Shown piece by piece: positions 1 through 6,965 of a DNA stretch of 57,903 nt. This stretch comes from Burkholderia sp. Bp8963. GTDB lineage: Bacteria > Pseudomonadota > Gammaproteobacteria > Burkholderiales > Burkholderiaceae. The notes beneath the pieces were generated by a model that saw only the letters and a list, made by a program, of their open reading frames with translations, was not told the origin of the DNA and ran no database searches. Position 1 is the stretch's first letter, and every line of letters begins with the position of its first letter. A program made the translations under genes and the position numbers. The DNA lies in the NCBI RefSeq assembly GCF_003854275.1, contig NZ_QTQP01000044.1, positions 1 to 57,903 on the forward strand. Direction: 5' to 3'.

Positions 1-150
1 CTTCCGCTCGTTGGGCCTTCCGTCGCTGGGTCCATCGCCGATCAACTGATCCGAACCGCCGTGTACGGACCCGTACGCACGGTGGTGCGGGAGGGGTCGG
101 GCCGCGAGGCCTGCCCCTATCCCAATTGTCCCGCTCGACCCTGCATCCGA

Positions 151-1362
151 ATGATGACGCCGACATCGACGACCGCCGAACGCCCCTATCCGCCTCTGTC
201 CACGCTGACGCTGCTGTGCGCGCTGTCGGTGCTGCCGTTGAGCCTGTTTCTGCCGTCGCTGCCGAACATCGCGCGCACCCTCCACACCGACTACGCGCTC
301 GTGAGCCTCGCGCTCGGCGGCTACGCGGCCGTCGCCGCGACGCTCGAACTGGTGATGGGGCCGCTGTCGGACCGCTTCGGGCGGCGGCCGATCGTGCTGA
401 CCACGCTCGCGCTGTTCACGGCCGGATCGCTCGGCTGCGCGCTGGCGACCGACGTCCGCGCGTTTCTCGCGTGCCGCATGCTGCAGGCATGCGTCACGTG
501 CTGCTATCCGGTTGCGATGGCGGCGATCCGCGATACGAGCGGTCACGCGCAGACAGCGAGCCGGATCGGCTATGCGGCGATGGCGGCGGCGATCGCGCCG
601 ATGCTCGGCCCGACGCTGGGCGGCCTGCTCGACGAAAACTTCGGCTGGCGCGCGAGCTTCTGGTGTGTCGGCCTGGCCAGCCTCGCGCTGTTCGCGTGGT
701 GCTGGCGCAACTTCGGCGAAACCAACGGGAATCCGTCGGACACGATCCGGCGGCAGCTGCGTGCGTACCCGGCGCTGTTCCGCGCGCGCCGCTTCTGGGC
801 CTACGCGCTGTGCATGGCCTTCTCGACCGGCGCGTTCTACGCGTTCCTGGCCGGTGCGCCGCTGACCGCGCAGGCGGTCTTCGACCTGCCGCCGGCGGTG
901 CTCGGTTTCTACATGGGGACGATCACCGCGGGCTTCATGTTCGGCAGCTTCGTCACCGGTCGTTACGCGCCCCGCTATCCGCTGACGACGACGCTCGTCG
1001 CCGGCCGCATCGTCGCGTGCGCCGGTCCGCTGCTCGGTCTCGGGCTGTTTTTCGCGGGCGTCAGGCACCCGATCGCACTGTTCGGCCCGTGCGTGCTCGT
1101 CGGCGTCGGCAACGGCCTGACGAATCCGGCTGCGCACGCCGGCGCGCTGTCGGTGCGCCCCGAACTGGCCGGCAGCGCGTCGGGCCTGGCCGGTGCGATG
1201 ACGATCGCGGGCGGCGCCGCGCTGTCGTCGCTGACGGGCGCGGTGCTGACCGAGCACAACGTCGGTTACGCGCCGCTTTGCATGATGCTGCTGTCCTCGG
1301 TGATCGCGCTGTCGGCCGCCGTGTGCGCGCGCTGGATGGTGGCCCGCGACGAGCTGCGGTGA
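151..1362 (+). CDS. MFS multidrug transporter, Bcr/CflA-like
   Basis: Inner-membrane drug:H+ antiporter of the major facilitator superfamily, 403 residues from the ATG at 151. An in-frame extension back to 61 is possible but lacks a hydrophobic start. About 12 hydrophobic segments are visible. The MFS motif A (GPLSDRFGRRP) lies between helices 2 and 3, and a PTLGG motif near helix 5 is typical of 12-helix drug exporters. The substrate cannot be read from sequence; bicyclomycin/chloramphenicol-type efflux is a family-level guess. It converges with the FAH-family gene, with a small hairpin between them. Confidence 0.82.
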   Translation: MMTPTSTTAERPYPPLSTLTLLCALSVLPLSLFLPSLPNIARTLHTDYALVSLALGGYAAVAATLELVMGPLSDRFGRRPIVLTTLALFTAGSLGCALATDVRAFLACRMLQACVTCCYPVAMAAIRDTSGHAQTASRIGYAAMAAAIAPMLGPTLGGLLDENFGWRASFWCVGLASLALFAWCWRNFGETNGNPSDTIRRQLRAYPALFRARRFWAYALCMAFSTGAFYAFLAGAPLTAQAVFDLPPAVLGFYMGTITAGFMFGSFVTGRYAPRYPLTTTLVAGRIVACAGPLLGLGLFFAGVRHPIALFGPCVLVGVGNGLTNPAAHAGALSVRPELAGSASGLAGAMTIAGGAALSSLTGAVLTEHNVGYAPLCMMLLSSVIALSAAVCARWMVARDELR

Positions 1363-1389
1363 ATGGTGCGATACCACGCCGCATCGCGC

Positions 1390-1410
1390 GGCGCAGCATC
1401 CTGCGCCTTT
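1390..1410 (+). terminator. Intrinsic terminator candidate between convergent genes
   Basis: A perfect 7-bp stem GGCGCAG/CTGCGCC with a CATC loop is followed by TTT. It lies 27 bp after the MFS stop and just before the convergent FAH-family stop. The T-run is short, so termination strength is uncertain. Confidence 0.5.
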
Positions 1411-1425
1411 ACTCGTCGACCCGCA

Positions 1426-2124
1426 TCACGGCTTCGCGCCCATCGTGAACGAGAACTGCGCGACGCCGTCCACGCCGCCTGTCACGCGGTCGCCCGGCTC
1501 CAGCGCGCCGACGCCAGCCGGCGTGCCGGTGAAGATCAGGTCGCCGGCCCGCAGCTCGACCGAACGCGACACGTACGCGATGATGTCCGGCACCGGCCAG
1601 ATCATGTCCGCGAGATCGCCTTGCTGGCGCGGCTCGCCGTTGACTGCGAGCCAGATGCGGCCGGTGGCCGGGTGCCCGGTCGCCGAGACGGGCCGCAGCG
1701 CGGTCACCGGCCCCGATGCATCGAAACCCTTCGCCCAGTCCCACGGCCGGCTCAGCTTCTTCGCTTCGGCCTGCAGGTCGCGGCGCGTCAGGTCGACGCC
1801 GACGCCATAGCCCCACACGTGCGACAGCGCGTCGGCCGCGTCGATCGACCGGCCGCCCTGACCGATCGCGATCACGAGCTCGATTTCGTGATGGAGGTCG
1901 TTCGTCAGCGGCGGATACGGGACGGTGCCGCGCGCCGGCACGACCGCGTCGGCCGGCTTCGAGAAGAAGAACGGCGGCTCGCGGTTCGGATCGGCGCCCA
2001 TCTCGCGCGCATGCTCGGCATAGTTGCGGCCGACACAGAACACGCGGCGCACCGGAAAGCGCGCGGACGACTGCTCGACTTCGACGGAAGGACGCTCGGG
2101 AGCGTCGATGACGTATTCGGACAT
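1426..2124 (-). CDS. Fumarylacetoacetate hydrolase (FAH) family protein
   Basis: Cytosolic metal-dependent hydrolase/decarboxylase of the FAH fold, 232 residues. Family signatures in order: FCVGRNYAEHA at the N-terminus, PPFFFSKP, the metal-binding HHEIEL, a PWDWAKGFD loop, and FTGTPAGVG near the C-terminus. The length fits the short FAH class (fumarylpyruvate hydrolase or acylpyruvase type) rather than true fumarylacetoacetase. The ATG at 2124 was chosen because the family begins just before the VGRNY motif; the longer frame to 2229 is arginine-rich filler. It lies 126 bp downstream of the AraC gene on the same strand, so that regulator may control it (inference). Confidence 0.85.
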   Translation of the reverse strand: MSEYVIDAPERPSVEVEQSSARFPVRRVFCVGRNYAEHAREMGADPNREPPFFFSKPADAVVPARGTVPYPPLTNDLHHEIELVIAIGQGGRSIDAADALSHVWGYGVGVDLTRRDLQAEAKKLSRPWDWAKGFDASGPVTALRPVSATGHPATGRIWLAVNGEPRQQGDLADMIWPVPDIIAYVSRSVELRAGDLIFTGTPAGVGALEPGDRVTGGVDGVAQFSFTMGAKP

Positions 2125-2250
2125 CGGATGGCCTCGTTCGGGTGGGAGACGAAAGCCGGCTCGCGCATCACGCAGCGGCCGGCATGCGTGCAACGATACC
2201 CGACGCGCGCGACGGCGAATGCGACGCAATTGCGTTTTTCCGGGACAAAA

Positions 2251-3171
2251 CTACGCGTCGCCGTCGGGCAGCGCCGCATTGGCGTCGCGGTACGCCTTCG
2301 GCGACACGCCGACGCGCGCGCGGAACCGCCGCGCGAAATACCCTTCGTCGCGAAAGCCGACCGCGCGCGCGATTTCCGCGATGCGCCGGTTCGTGTGCGC
2401 GAGCAGCGACTGCGCGAGCGCGATGCGGCGCTCGGTCACGAGATCGGTGAACGTGCTGCCGGTTTCCTTGCGGATCAGGTGCGCGAGATAGTTCGGCGAC
2501 AGGAACGCGGCCTCGGCGGTGGCGGCGAGCGTCAGGTCTTCGCGGGTCAGGTTCGCGCGCACATGGCGCAGCACGCGCGCGAGCGCGTCGCGCCGGCCCG
2601 CGCGATGCGCGCCGCGTTGCGCGAGCTTGTCGAGCGCGCCCGCGTATTGCGTGCAGACGAGCCCGATCAGTTGCAGCAGATAGCCGCGCAGAAGCGTCGT
2701 CGAGCCGAACGTGCGGACGCGGTCCGCGTCGAGCATGCACAGCGCGAGGCGGCGCGCCTCGTCGAACGTATCGCCGGTCAGGATGAAGTCGAGATGCTCC
2801 TGGAAGCGGAACGGCGTGAGCTCGGGGAAGCGGTGCGCGGGCATGTCCTCGAGGTCGAGCGGATCGACGTCGAGATCGGCGCGCAGGAACGCCTGGCTGA
2901 AGTTGATCACGATGAAGTGCGCGCCTTCCGGATGCGGGATCACGTGCTCGCGGTACGGCAGCACGAACGCGAGCGCGCCGCGCGGAAACGGCCGCGTGAC
3001 GCCGCCGATCCGCTGCTCGGTGTCACCGCCGAGATTGAACTGGATCTGGAAGTACGCGTGCCGGTGCGGCTCGGTGATTGCCTGGCGCGACGCCTGGTCG
3101 CGGATGTAGAAATCGAGCCGGTCGCTGCGTTCGGGCATCCCGTACAGGCGCGGCGGGGCGGAGGAGGACAT
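2251..3171 (-). CDS. AraC-family transcriptional regulator
   Basis: DNA-binding regulator of 306 residues. The N-terminal ~150 residues look like a cupin-type effector-binding domain (HRHAYFQIQFNLGG, with histidines). The C-terminal ~100 residues hold the two helix-turn-helix motifs of AraC proteins: LAATAEAAFLSPNYLAHLIRK, and IAEIARAVGFRDEGYFARRF followed by the typical G-SPKAYR end. The effector is unknown. The downstream gene on the same strand encodes an FAH-family enzyme, hinting at control of an aromatic or keto-acid catabolic step; this is context only. Confidence 0.9.
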   Translation of the reverse strand: MSSSAPPRLYGMPERSDRLDFYIRDQASRQAITEPHRHAYFQIQFNLGGDTEQRIGGVTRPFPRGALAFVLPYREHVIPHPEGAHFIVINFSQAFLRADLDVDPLDLEDMPAHRFPELTPFRFQEHLDFILTGDTFDEARRLALCMLDADRVRTFGSTTLLRGYLLQLIGLVCTQYAGALDKLAQRGAHRAGRRDALARVLRHVRANLTREDLTLAATAEAAFLSPNYLAHLIRKETGSTFTDLVTERRIALAQSLLAHTNRRIAEIARAVGFRDEGYFARRFRARVGVSPKAYRDANAALPDGDA

Positions 3172-3300
3172 GACGGATTCGATGCTTCGCGATGCGGATT
3201 GACCCGCGATGGTACAGCGAAACCGGTCTGCGTCAGGAGTTGGTCAGAATCGGGGGGAGGAATTGCAAGCCGTTGAGCAGGAAATCTGGCAACGACGCGC

Positions 3301-3900
3301 CTATCGCGCCACGAGCGGCGCCACGCGGCGCCGCAATTCGGGCAGCACGTCGGCTTCGAACCACGGATGATGCTTGAACCAGCCCTGATTGCGCGGCGAC
3401 GGGTGCGGCAGCGGCAGCACGTGAGGGCCATAGTCGCGCCAAGCCTCGACGGTTTCGGTCAGCGACGCCTTGCGCGTGTCACGCAGGAAATGCCGCTGCG
3501 CGTAGGTGCCAATCAGCAGCGTCAGGCGGGTCGACGGCAGCTCCGCGAGCAGCCGGTCGAGCCACAACCGCGCGCATTCGGGGCGCGGCGGATTGTCGCC
3601 GCTCGCGCCGCGGCCCGGGTAGCAGAACCCCATCGGCACGATCGCGAAGCGCGTCGGGTCGTAGAACGTGTCCGCATCGACACCGAGCCATTCGCGCAGC
3701 CGCTTGCCGCTCGCATCGTCCCACGGGATGCCGCTCGCATGCACGCGCGCGCCGGGCGCCTGCCCGACGATCAGGATGCGCGCGTCGCGGTGCGCACGCA
3801 GCACGGGGCGCGGGCCGAGCGGCAGTACGGCTTCGCACGCGCGGCACGCGCGGATTTCGGTGAGCAGCGCGTCGAGCGACGCGCCCGGTCGAGTGGACAT
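3301..3900 (-). CDS. Uracil-DNA glycosylase family protein, Fe-S type
   Basis: DNA-repair glycosylase of the UDG superfamily, 199 residues. The motif-1 equivalent is GQAPGARVH and a motif-2-like HPSPRNQGW sits near the C-terminus. Four cysteines at about 19, 22, 93 and 109 have the spacing of the [4Fe-4S] ligands in family 4/5 UDGs, so an iron-sulfur cluster is likely. Only 6 bp separate it from the nasS stop, so nasT-nasS-udg may share a transcript; I see no functional reason for that. Substrate preference (uracil or another deaminated base) cannot be read. Confidence 0.78.
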   Translation of the reverse strand: MSTRPGASLDALLTEIRACRACEAVLPLGPRPVLRAHRDARILIVGQAPGARVHASGIPWDDASGKRLREWLGVDADTFYDPTRFAIVPMGFCYPGRGASGDNPPRPECARLWLDRLLAELPSTRLTLLIGTYAQRHFLRDTRKASLTETVEAWRDYGPHVLPLPHPSPRNQGWFKHHPWFEADVLPELRRRVAPLVAR

Positions 3901-3906
3901 CGAAGT

Positions 3907-4974
3907 TCAGTTGAATCCGGCAAGTGTAGCGCCCGTTCCAGCGACCGCAGCATCATACAACGCAGGATCCGCAATCGCCGCGGCGAGCGCGCGGTCGTCG
4001 CGCGTGTCGGCGAGCATCCCCCAGCGCCGGTACTGCGACAGGAACCACAGGCCGTCTTCGGTGCGCGGCCGGTTCACCGTGCCACCCGCGTGGAAGCTGA
4101 CCGGCAGCGGCGGCGCGGCGAACGGTCCCGCGCCGTAGTCGCCGAGCAGGCGCGGCGCGATCAGTGTGGCCGGCACGCCGAGCGCGTCCGGCGACGCGAG
4201 CCAGCCGGCCGCCTCGACGCGGTGCGCGGGGCTGTCGAGCCACGCGCACGCATCGACAAGCGTGCGGATCAGCGCGCGCGCCGTGTTCGGGTACAGCGCG
4301 GCGAAATCGCGTCGGCATGCGAGCGCCTTCTCCGGATGATCGGGCCAGACCTCGCTCGTTGCGGCAACCGTGCGGCCCGCGCGGCACGCTTCGGCCACCG
4401 CATGCCACGGCTCGCCCGCGCAGAAGCCGTCGAGCTCGCCGTTCGCGAGCGCCGCGACCATCTCGGGCGGCGGGATCACGACGCTGCGGATCTCGCGCAG
4501 CGGATCGACGCCGTGCGATGCGAGCCAGTGATAGAGCCACATCGCGTGCGTGCCGGTCGGGAAGGTCTGCGCGAACACCGGCGGGCGGCCGAGCGTCGCG
4601 AGCGCGTGCTTCAGGTTGCGGCGCGCGCGATACGCGTCGGCGAGCGGCCCCGAGAACGTGATCGCCTGGCCGTTGCGGTTCAGCACCATCAGCACGCTCA
4701 TGTCGGCCTGCGGGCTCGCGATGCCGAGCTGCATGCCGCAGACGAGGCCGTACAGCGCATGCGCGGCGTCGAGTTCGCCGGACAGCAGCTTGTCGCGCAC
4801 GGCGGCCCACGACGGCTCGCGGCTCAGCTCGAGCGCGAGGCCGTGGCGCGCACCGAGGCCGAGGCGCTGCGCGACGATCAGCGGGGCCGCGTCGCTGAGC
4901 GCGACGAAGCCGAGACGGAGGCACGCGCGCTCCGGCGCGGCGGCGGGGGAAGTCGTCATGGCAATGACACTCAT
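3907..4974 (-). CDS. nasS: NasS-like nitrate/nitrite sensor
   Basis: Cytoplasmic NrtA/TauA-type periplasmic-binding-protein fold, 355 residues. It begins directly with charged sequence and has no export signal, as expected for a soluble sensor rather than an ABC transporter component. Recognisable segments include LRLGFVALSDAAPLIVAQ at the N-terminus, AHALYGLVCGMQLG, and the FPTGTHAMWLYHWL region. In characterised systems NasS binds NasT and releases it when nitrate or nitrite is present. The start codon overlaps the nasT stop (ATGA), giving coupled translation. A nearby nitrate operon with an ANTAR-type leader strongly supports the assignment. Confidence 0.88.
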   Translation of the reverse strand: MSVIAMTTSPAAAPERACLRLGFVALSDAAPLIVAQRLGLGARHGLALELSREPSWAAVRDKLLSGELDAAHALYGLVCGMQLGIASPQADMSVLMVLNRNGQAITFSGPLADAYRARRNLKHALATLGRPPVFAQTFPTGTHAMWLYHWLASHGVDPLREIRSVVIPPPEMVAALANGELDGFCAGEPWHAVAEACRAGRTVAATSEVWPDHPEKALACRRDFAALYPNTARALIRTLVDACAWLDSPAHRVEAAGWLASPDALGVPATLIAPRLLGDYGAGPFAAPPLPVSFHAGGTVNRPRTEDGLWFLSQYRRWGMLADTRDDRALAAAIADPALYDAAVAGTGATLAGFN

Positions 4975-5567
4975 GGTTGCGGGTCGCCCGCGAGCAGCTG
5001 GCGCGCGGCGTCGACGATGCGGATGCCCTGGTCCATCGCGCGCTTGCGCAGCGCCGCGTAGGCGTCGGGCTCGGACAGCTTGCGGCGCTCCATCAGCGTG
5101 CGCTTCGCGCGATCGATCAGCTTGCGGTCGTCGAGCTCGCGCTCGACGTCGGCGAGCCGGCGGCGCAGCGCGTCGTCGTGCGAGAAGCGCGCGAGCGCGA
5201 CCTCGAGAATCGGCGCGAGCCGCTCGGCCGACAGCCCTTCGACGAGATACGCGCTCACTCCCGCACCGACCGCCGCGCGAATCAGCGTCTGATCCGCGTC
5301 ATGGCTGAACATCAGCACCGGGCGCGGCGCGGTGGCGTTCATCACGGCGAGCTGTTCGAGCGTGTCGCGCGAAGGCGATTCGGTATCGATGATCACGACG
5401 TCGGGCCGCTGCGCCTCGACGGTCGCAGGTAGACGCGCGGGCGTCGCCACTTCGGCCAGCATCTCGTAGCCGAGGCGCGCGAGCGCGTCGCGCAGGTCAC
5501 CGATCGGCTTTTGCGTATCGGTGACGAGCAGCACGCGCAGCTTGACGGGCGAAACGGACGCACTCAT
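4971..5567 (-). CDS. nasT: NasT-like ANTAR-domain antiterminator
   Basis: RNA-binding regulator of 198 residues. An N-terminal receiver-like domain (LRVLLVTDT, DVVIIDTESPS, PVLMFSHD) precedes a C-terminal ANTAR domain (RAKRTLMERRKLSEPDAY, then ALRKRAMDQGIRIVDAARQLL). ANTAR proteins bind tandem hexaloop hairpins in nascent RNA and prevent terminator formation. Such a leader is visible upstream of the divergent narK operon (6823-6948). The ATG at 5567 was chosen because the domain starts immediately afterwards. It precedes and overlaps nasS by 4 bp. Confidence 0.92.
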   Translation of the reverse strand: MSASVSPVKLRVLLVTDTQKPIGDLRDALARLGYEMLAEVATPARLPATVEAQRPDVVIIDTESPSRDTLEQLAVMNATAPRPVLMFSHDADQTLIRAAVGAGVSAYLVEGLSAERLAPILEVALARFSHDDALRRRLADVERELDDRKLIDRAKRTLMERRKLSEPDAYAALRKRAMDQGIRIVDAARQLLAGDPQP

Positions 5568-5684
5568 GACGCGAACGGACGAGACAGCGGCGACGCGCCG
5601 CACACGGAAGTCCGCCGGCCGCCGTGCGTGCGCCCGCCGTTTTCACTATAGATGGGCGGCTGCGGCCGCGTGGCACGCCGCATC

Positions 5685-6476
5685 CTACGCGGCCCGCGCG
5701 ATCACGTGCGCCAGGGCGGCGGTGTCGGTGCGGGTGTCGGCACAGGTGTCGGTGCCGCCGAGCGCGTCCGCTTCGCCGATCGCCGCGCCGACCAGGATCA
5801 CGGCCGGGCTGCCGAGCCCCGCATCGGCGACGCCCTGTGCGAGCGTGCCGAGCGTGCCGGTCCAGCGGCGCTCGTCGGGCGTGCCGGCCCATTGCACGGC
5901 CGCGGCGGGCGTCGACGCGGGCAGCGCGGCGAGCAGGCCGGCCGCGAGCCGCTCGATGCGGCTCATCCCCATATAGATCGCGAGTGTCGTGCCGGTTGCG
6001 GCGAGGCGCGACCAGTCCGGCTCGGTGTGGTCCTGCAGGTGCGCGGTTACGAACGTGACGCCCTGGCAATGCTCGCGATGCGTGAGCGACACGCCGAGGC
6101 TGGCCGCCGCCGCGAATCCCGACGAGATCCCGTTGACGATGTCGACCGGAATTGCCGCGTCGCGCAGCGTCTTCAGTTCCTCGCCCGCGCGGCCGAACAG
6201 CAGTGCCTCGCCGCCTTTCACGCGCACCACGTGCGCGCCGCGCAGCGCGTAGCGGTGCATCAGCCGCTCGATGAACGCCTGCGGCGTCGAACGGCAGCCG
6301 CCGCGCTTGCCGACGCGCACGACGCGCGCCTGCGGCGCGAGCGTGACGATTTCGGGATTCACGAGATCGTCGAGCAGCAGCACGTCGGCGGCCGCGAGCG
6401 CCTTCACGGCCTTCAGCGTGAGCAGGTCGAGATCGCCGGGGCCGGCGCCGAGCAGGGTGACCTTGCCAGTCTTCAT
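5685..6476 (-). CDS. cobA: Uroporphyrinogen-III C-methyltransferase (SUMT)
   Basis: Converts uroporphyrinogen III to precorrin-2 with two SAM, the first step to siroheme, the cofactor of the nitrite reductase encoded divergently. 263 residues. Family motifs: VTLLGAGPGDLDLLTLKA at the start, VVRVGKRGG, VVRVKGGEALLFGR, and GISSGFAAAASLG. It is the methyltransferase alone, without the CysG dehydrogenase/chelatase module, so later siroheme steps must be encoded elsewhere. The ATG at 6476 sits immediately before the conserved KVTLLGAGPGD. The C-terminus has a Thr/Asp/Ala-rich tail of little conservation. Divergent from narK across a 489-bp regulatory region. Confidence 0.93.
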   Translation of the reverse strand: MKTGKVTLLGAGPGDLDLLTLKAVKALAAADVLLLDDLVNPEIVTLAPQARVVRVGKRGGCRSTPQAFIERLMHRYALRGAHVVRVKGGEALLFGRAGEELKTLRDAAIPVDIVNGISSGFAAAASLGVSLTHREHCQGVTFVTAHLQDHTEPDWSRLAATGTTLAIYMGMSRIERLAAGLLAALPASTPAAAVQWAGTPDERRWTGTLGTLAQGVADAGLGSPAVILVGAAIGEADALGGTDTCADTRTDTAALAHVIARAA

Positions 6477-6658
6477 GATGCTTGTCCCATAGCCACGCAC
6501 GCGTGGCGGTCTGAATAACGGATCGGATTCCTGCGAACGGCCGAGCAATATCCGGACCAGCCGTGCGTCGTGCAACGGCCGTCGCGGTGCGCCGGACCCT
6601 TGCCGGTGCGATGACGGATGCGGGTGCGCGATTCACCACGAACGTGCACGGCATTGCC

Positions 6659-6673
6659 GCACGGTGACAGTGC
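6659..6673. promoter_or_regulatory. NtrC-like binding site 1
   Basis: GCAC-N7-GTGC dyad, the arm spacing of NtrC sites. Its centre is 21 bp (two helical turns) from the second dyad and about 155 bp upstream of the predicted transcription start. This is the weaker match inside the spacer. Confidence 0.55.
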
Positions 6674-6679
6674 TGCATC

Positions 6680-6694
6680 GCACCACAATCGTGC
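6680..6694. promoter_or_regulatory. NtrC-like binding site 2
   Basis: GCACCA-CAA-TCGTGC matches the NtrC dyad GCACYA-N3-TRGTGC at all but one position. With site 1 it forms a helically phased pair about 130 bp upstream of the predicted start, a typical enhancer arrangement for sigma-54 promoters. Confidence 0.65.
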
Positions 6695-6770
6695 CTCGCT
6701 GCGCCACGACGCGTCGCGGGGCGCGTGCAACGCGGCACCGCGCAGGCCACCGAAAGCGCCGCCATCCGTT

Positions 6771-6789
6771 GTGCGACAGGATTTCGCAC
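6771..6789. promoter_or_regulatory. Inverted repeat beside the sigma-54 promoter
   Basis: Perfect 6-bp arms GTGCGA/TCGCAC around 7 bp, ending 4 bp before the -24 element. It contains a GTGC...GCAC arrangement (opposite orientation to an NtrC dyad). It could be a repressor or activator site; no factor can be named. Confidence 0.35.
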
Positions 6790-6793
6790 GACA

Positions 6794-6809
6794 TGGCACG
6801 GTGCTTGCA
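6794..6809 (+). promoter_or_regulatory. Sigma-54 (RpoN) promoter of the nitrate operon
   Basis: TGGCACG-GTGC-TTGCA matches the -24/-12 consensus TGGCACG-N4-TTGCA at every conserved base. It predicts a transcription start near 6820, leaving a leader of about 146 nt before the narK ATG at 6966. Upstream NtrC-like dyads support nitrogen-limitation control. Confidence 0.88.
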
Positions 6810-6822
6810 TAGTGTGACCCGT

Positions 6823-6842
6823 GCGAATCAACGGCGATTCGC
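6823..6842 (+). promoter_or_regulatory. ANTAR leader hairpin P1 (hexaloop AACGGC)
   Basis: A perfect 7-bp stem GCGAATC/GATTCGC closes a six-base loop AACGGC with A at position 1 and G at position 4, the signature recognised by ANTAR antiterminators such as NasR/NasT. It begins about 3 nt after the predicted transcription start. Confidence 0.8.
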
Positions 6843-6864
6843 TCGCAGTACCGAATACCGATTC

Positions 6865-6878
6865 GCCCGGCAACGGGC
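6865..6878 (+). promoter_or_regulatory. Leader hairpin between P1 and P2
   Basis: A 5-bp stem GCCCG/CGGGC with a GCAA (GNRA-type) tetraloop lies in the spacer between the two hexaloop hairpins. It may act as a spacer fold; its role is unknown. Confidence 0.4.
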
Positions 6879-6883
6879 TTCCT

Positions 6884-6897
6884 GGGCAACGGCGTCC
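6884..6897 (+). promoter_or_regulatory. ANTAR leader hairpin P2, overlapping the terminator
   Basis: A short stem GGGC/GTCC (with one G-U pair) presents the same AACGGC hexaloop seen in P1. The loop and its 3' strand form the 5' arm of the terminator at 6888-6946, so P2 and terminator are mutually exclusive, as in known ANTAR antitermination leaders. Confidence 0.7.
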
Positions 6898-6948
6898 TAC
6901 GGATCGGGTCTCGACATGCGCGAGACCGGGTTCGCAGGACGCCGTTTT
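6888..6948 (+). terminator. Regulated intrinsic terminator in the narK leader
   Basis: A perfect 11-bp outer stem (6888-6898 with 6936-6946, ending AGGACGCCGTT) runs into TTTT at 6945-6948. An inner 7-bp stem GGTCTCG/CGAGACC (6907-6927) extends the hairpin. It lies 18 nt before the narK start, so transcription would stop unless P2 forms. NasT is the expected antiterminator. Confidence 0.85.
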
Positions 6949-6965
6949 CATTTGGTGGATGGGAA

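Larger units (their letters stand above)
6477..6965. promoter_or_regulatory. Divergent cobA-narK control region
   Basis: A 489-bp non-coding region between siroheme methyltransferase (minus) and the nitrate operon (plus). On the plus strand, from left to right, it contains two NtrC-like dyads, a 19-bp inverted repeat, a consensus sigma-54 promoter, and a structured RNA leader ending in a terminator. Each is listed separately. I could not identify a convincing minus-strand promoter for cobA. Confidence 0.8.

Noticed and set aside
1363..3276. Plus-strand open frame across the FAH and AraC genes
   Set aside because: Antisense to two genes with clear family motifs; the frame is an artefact of GC-rich third positions.
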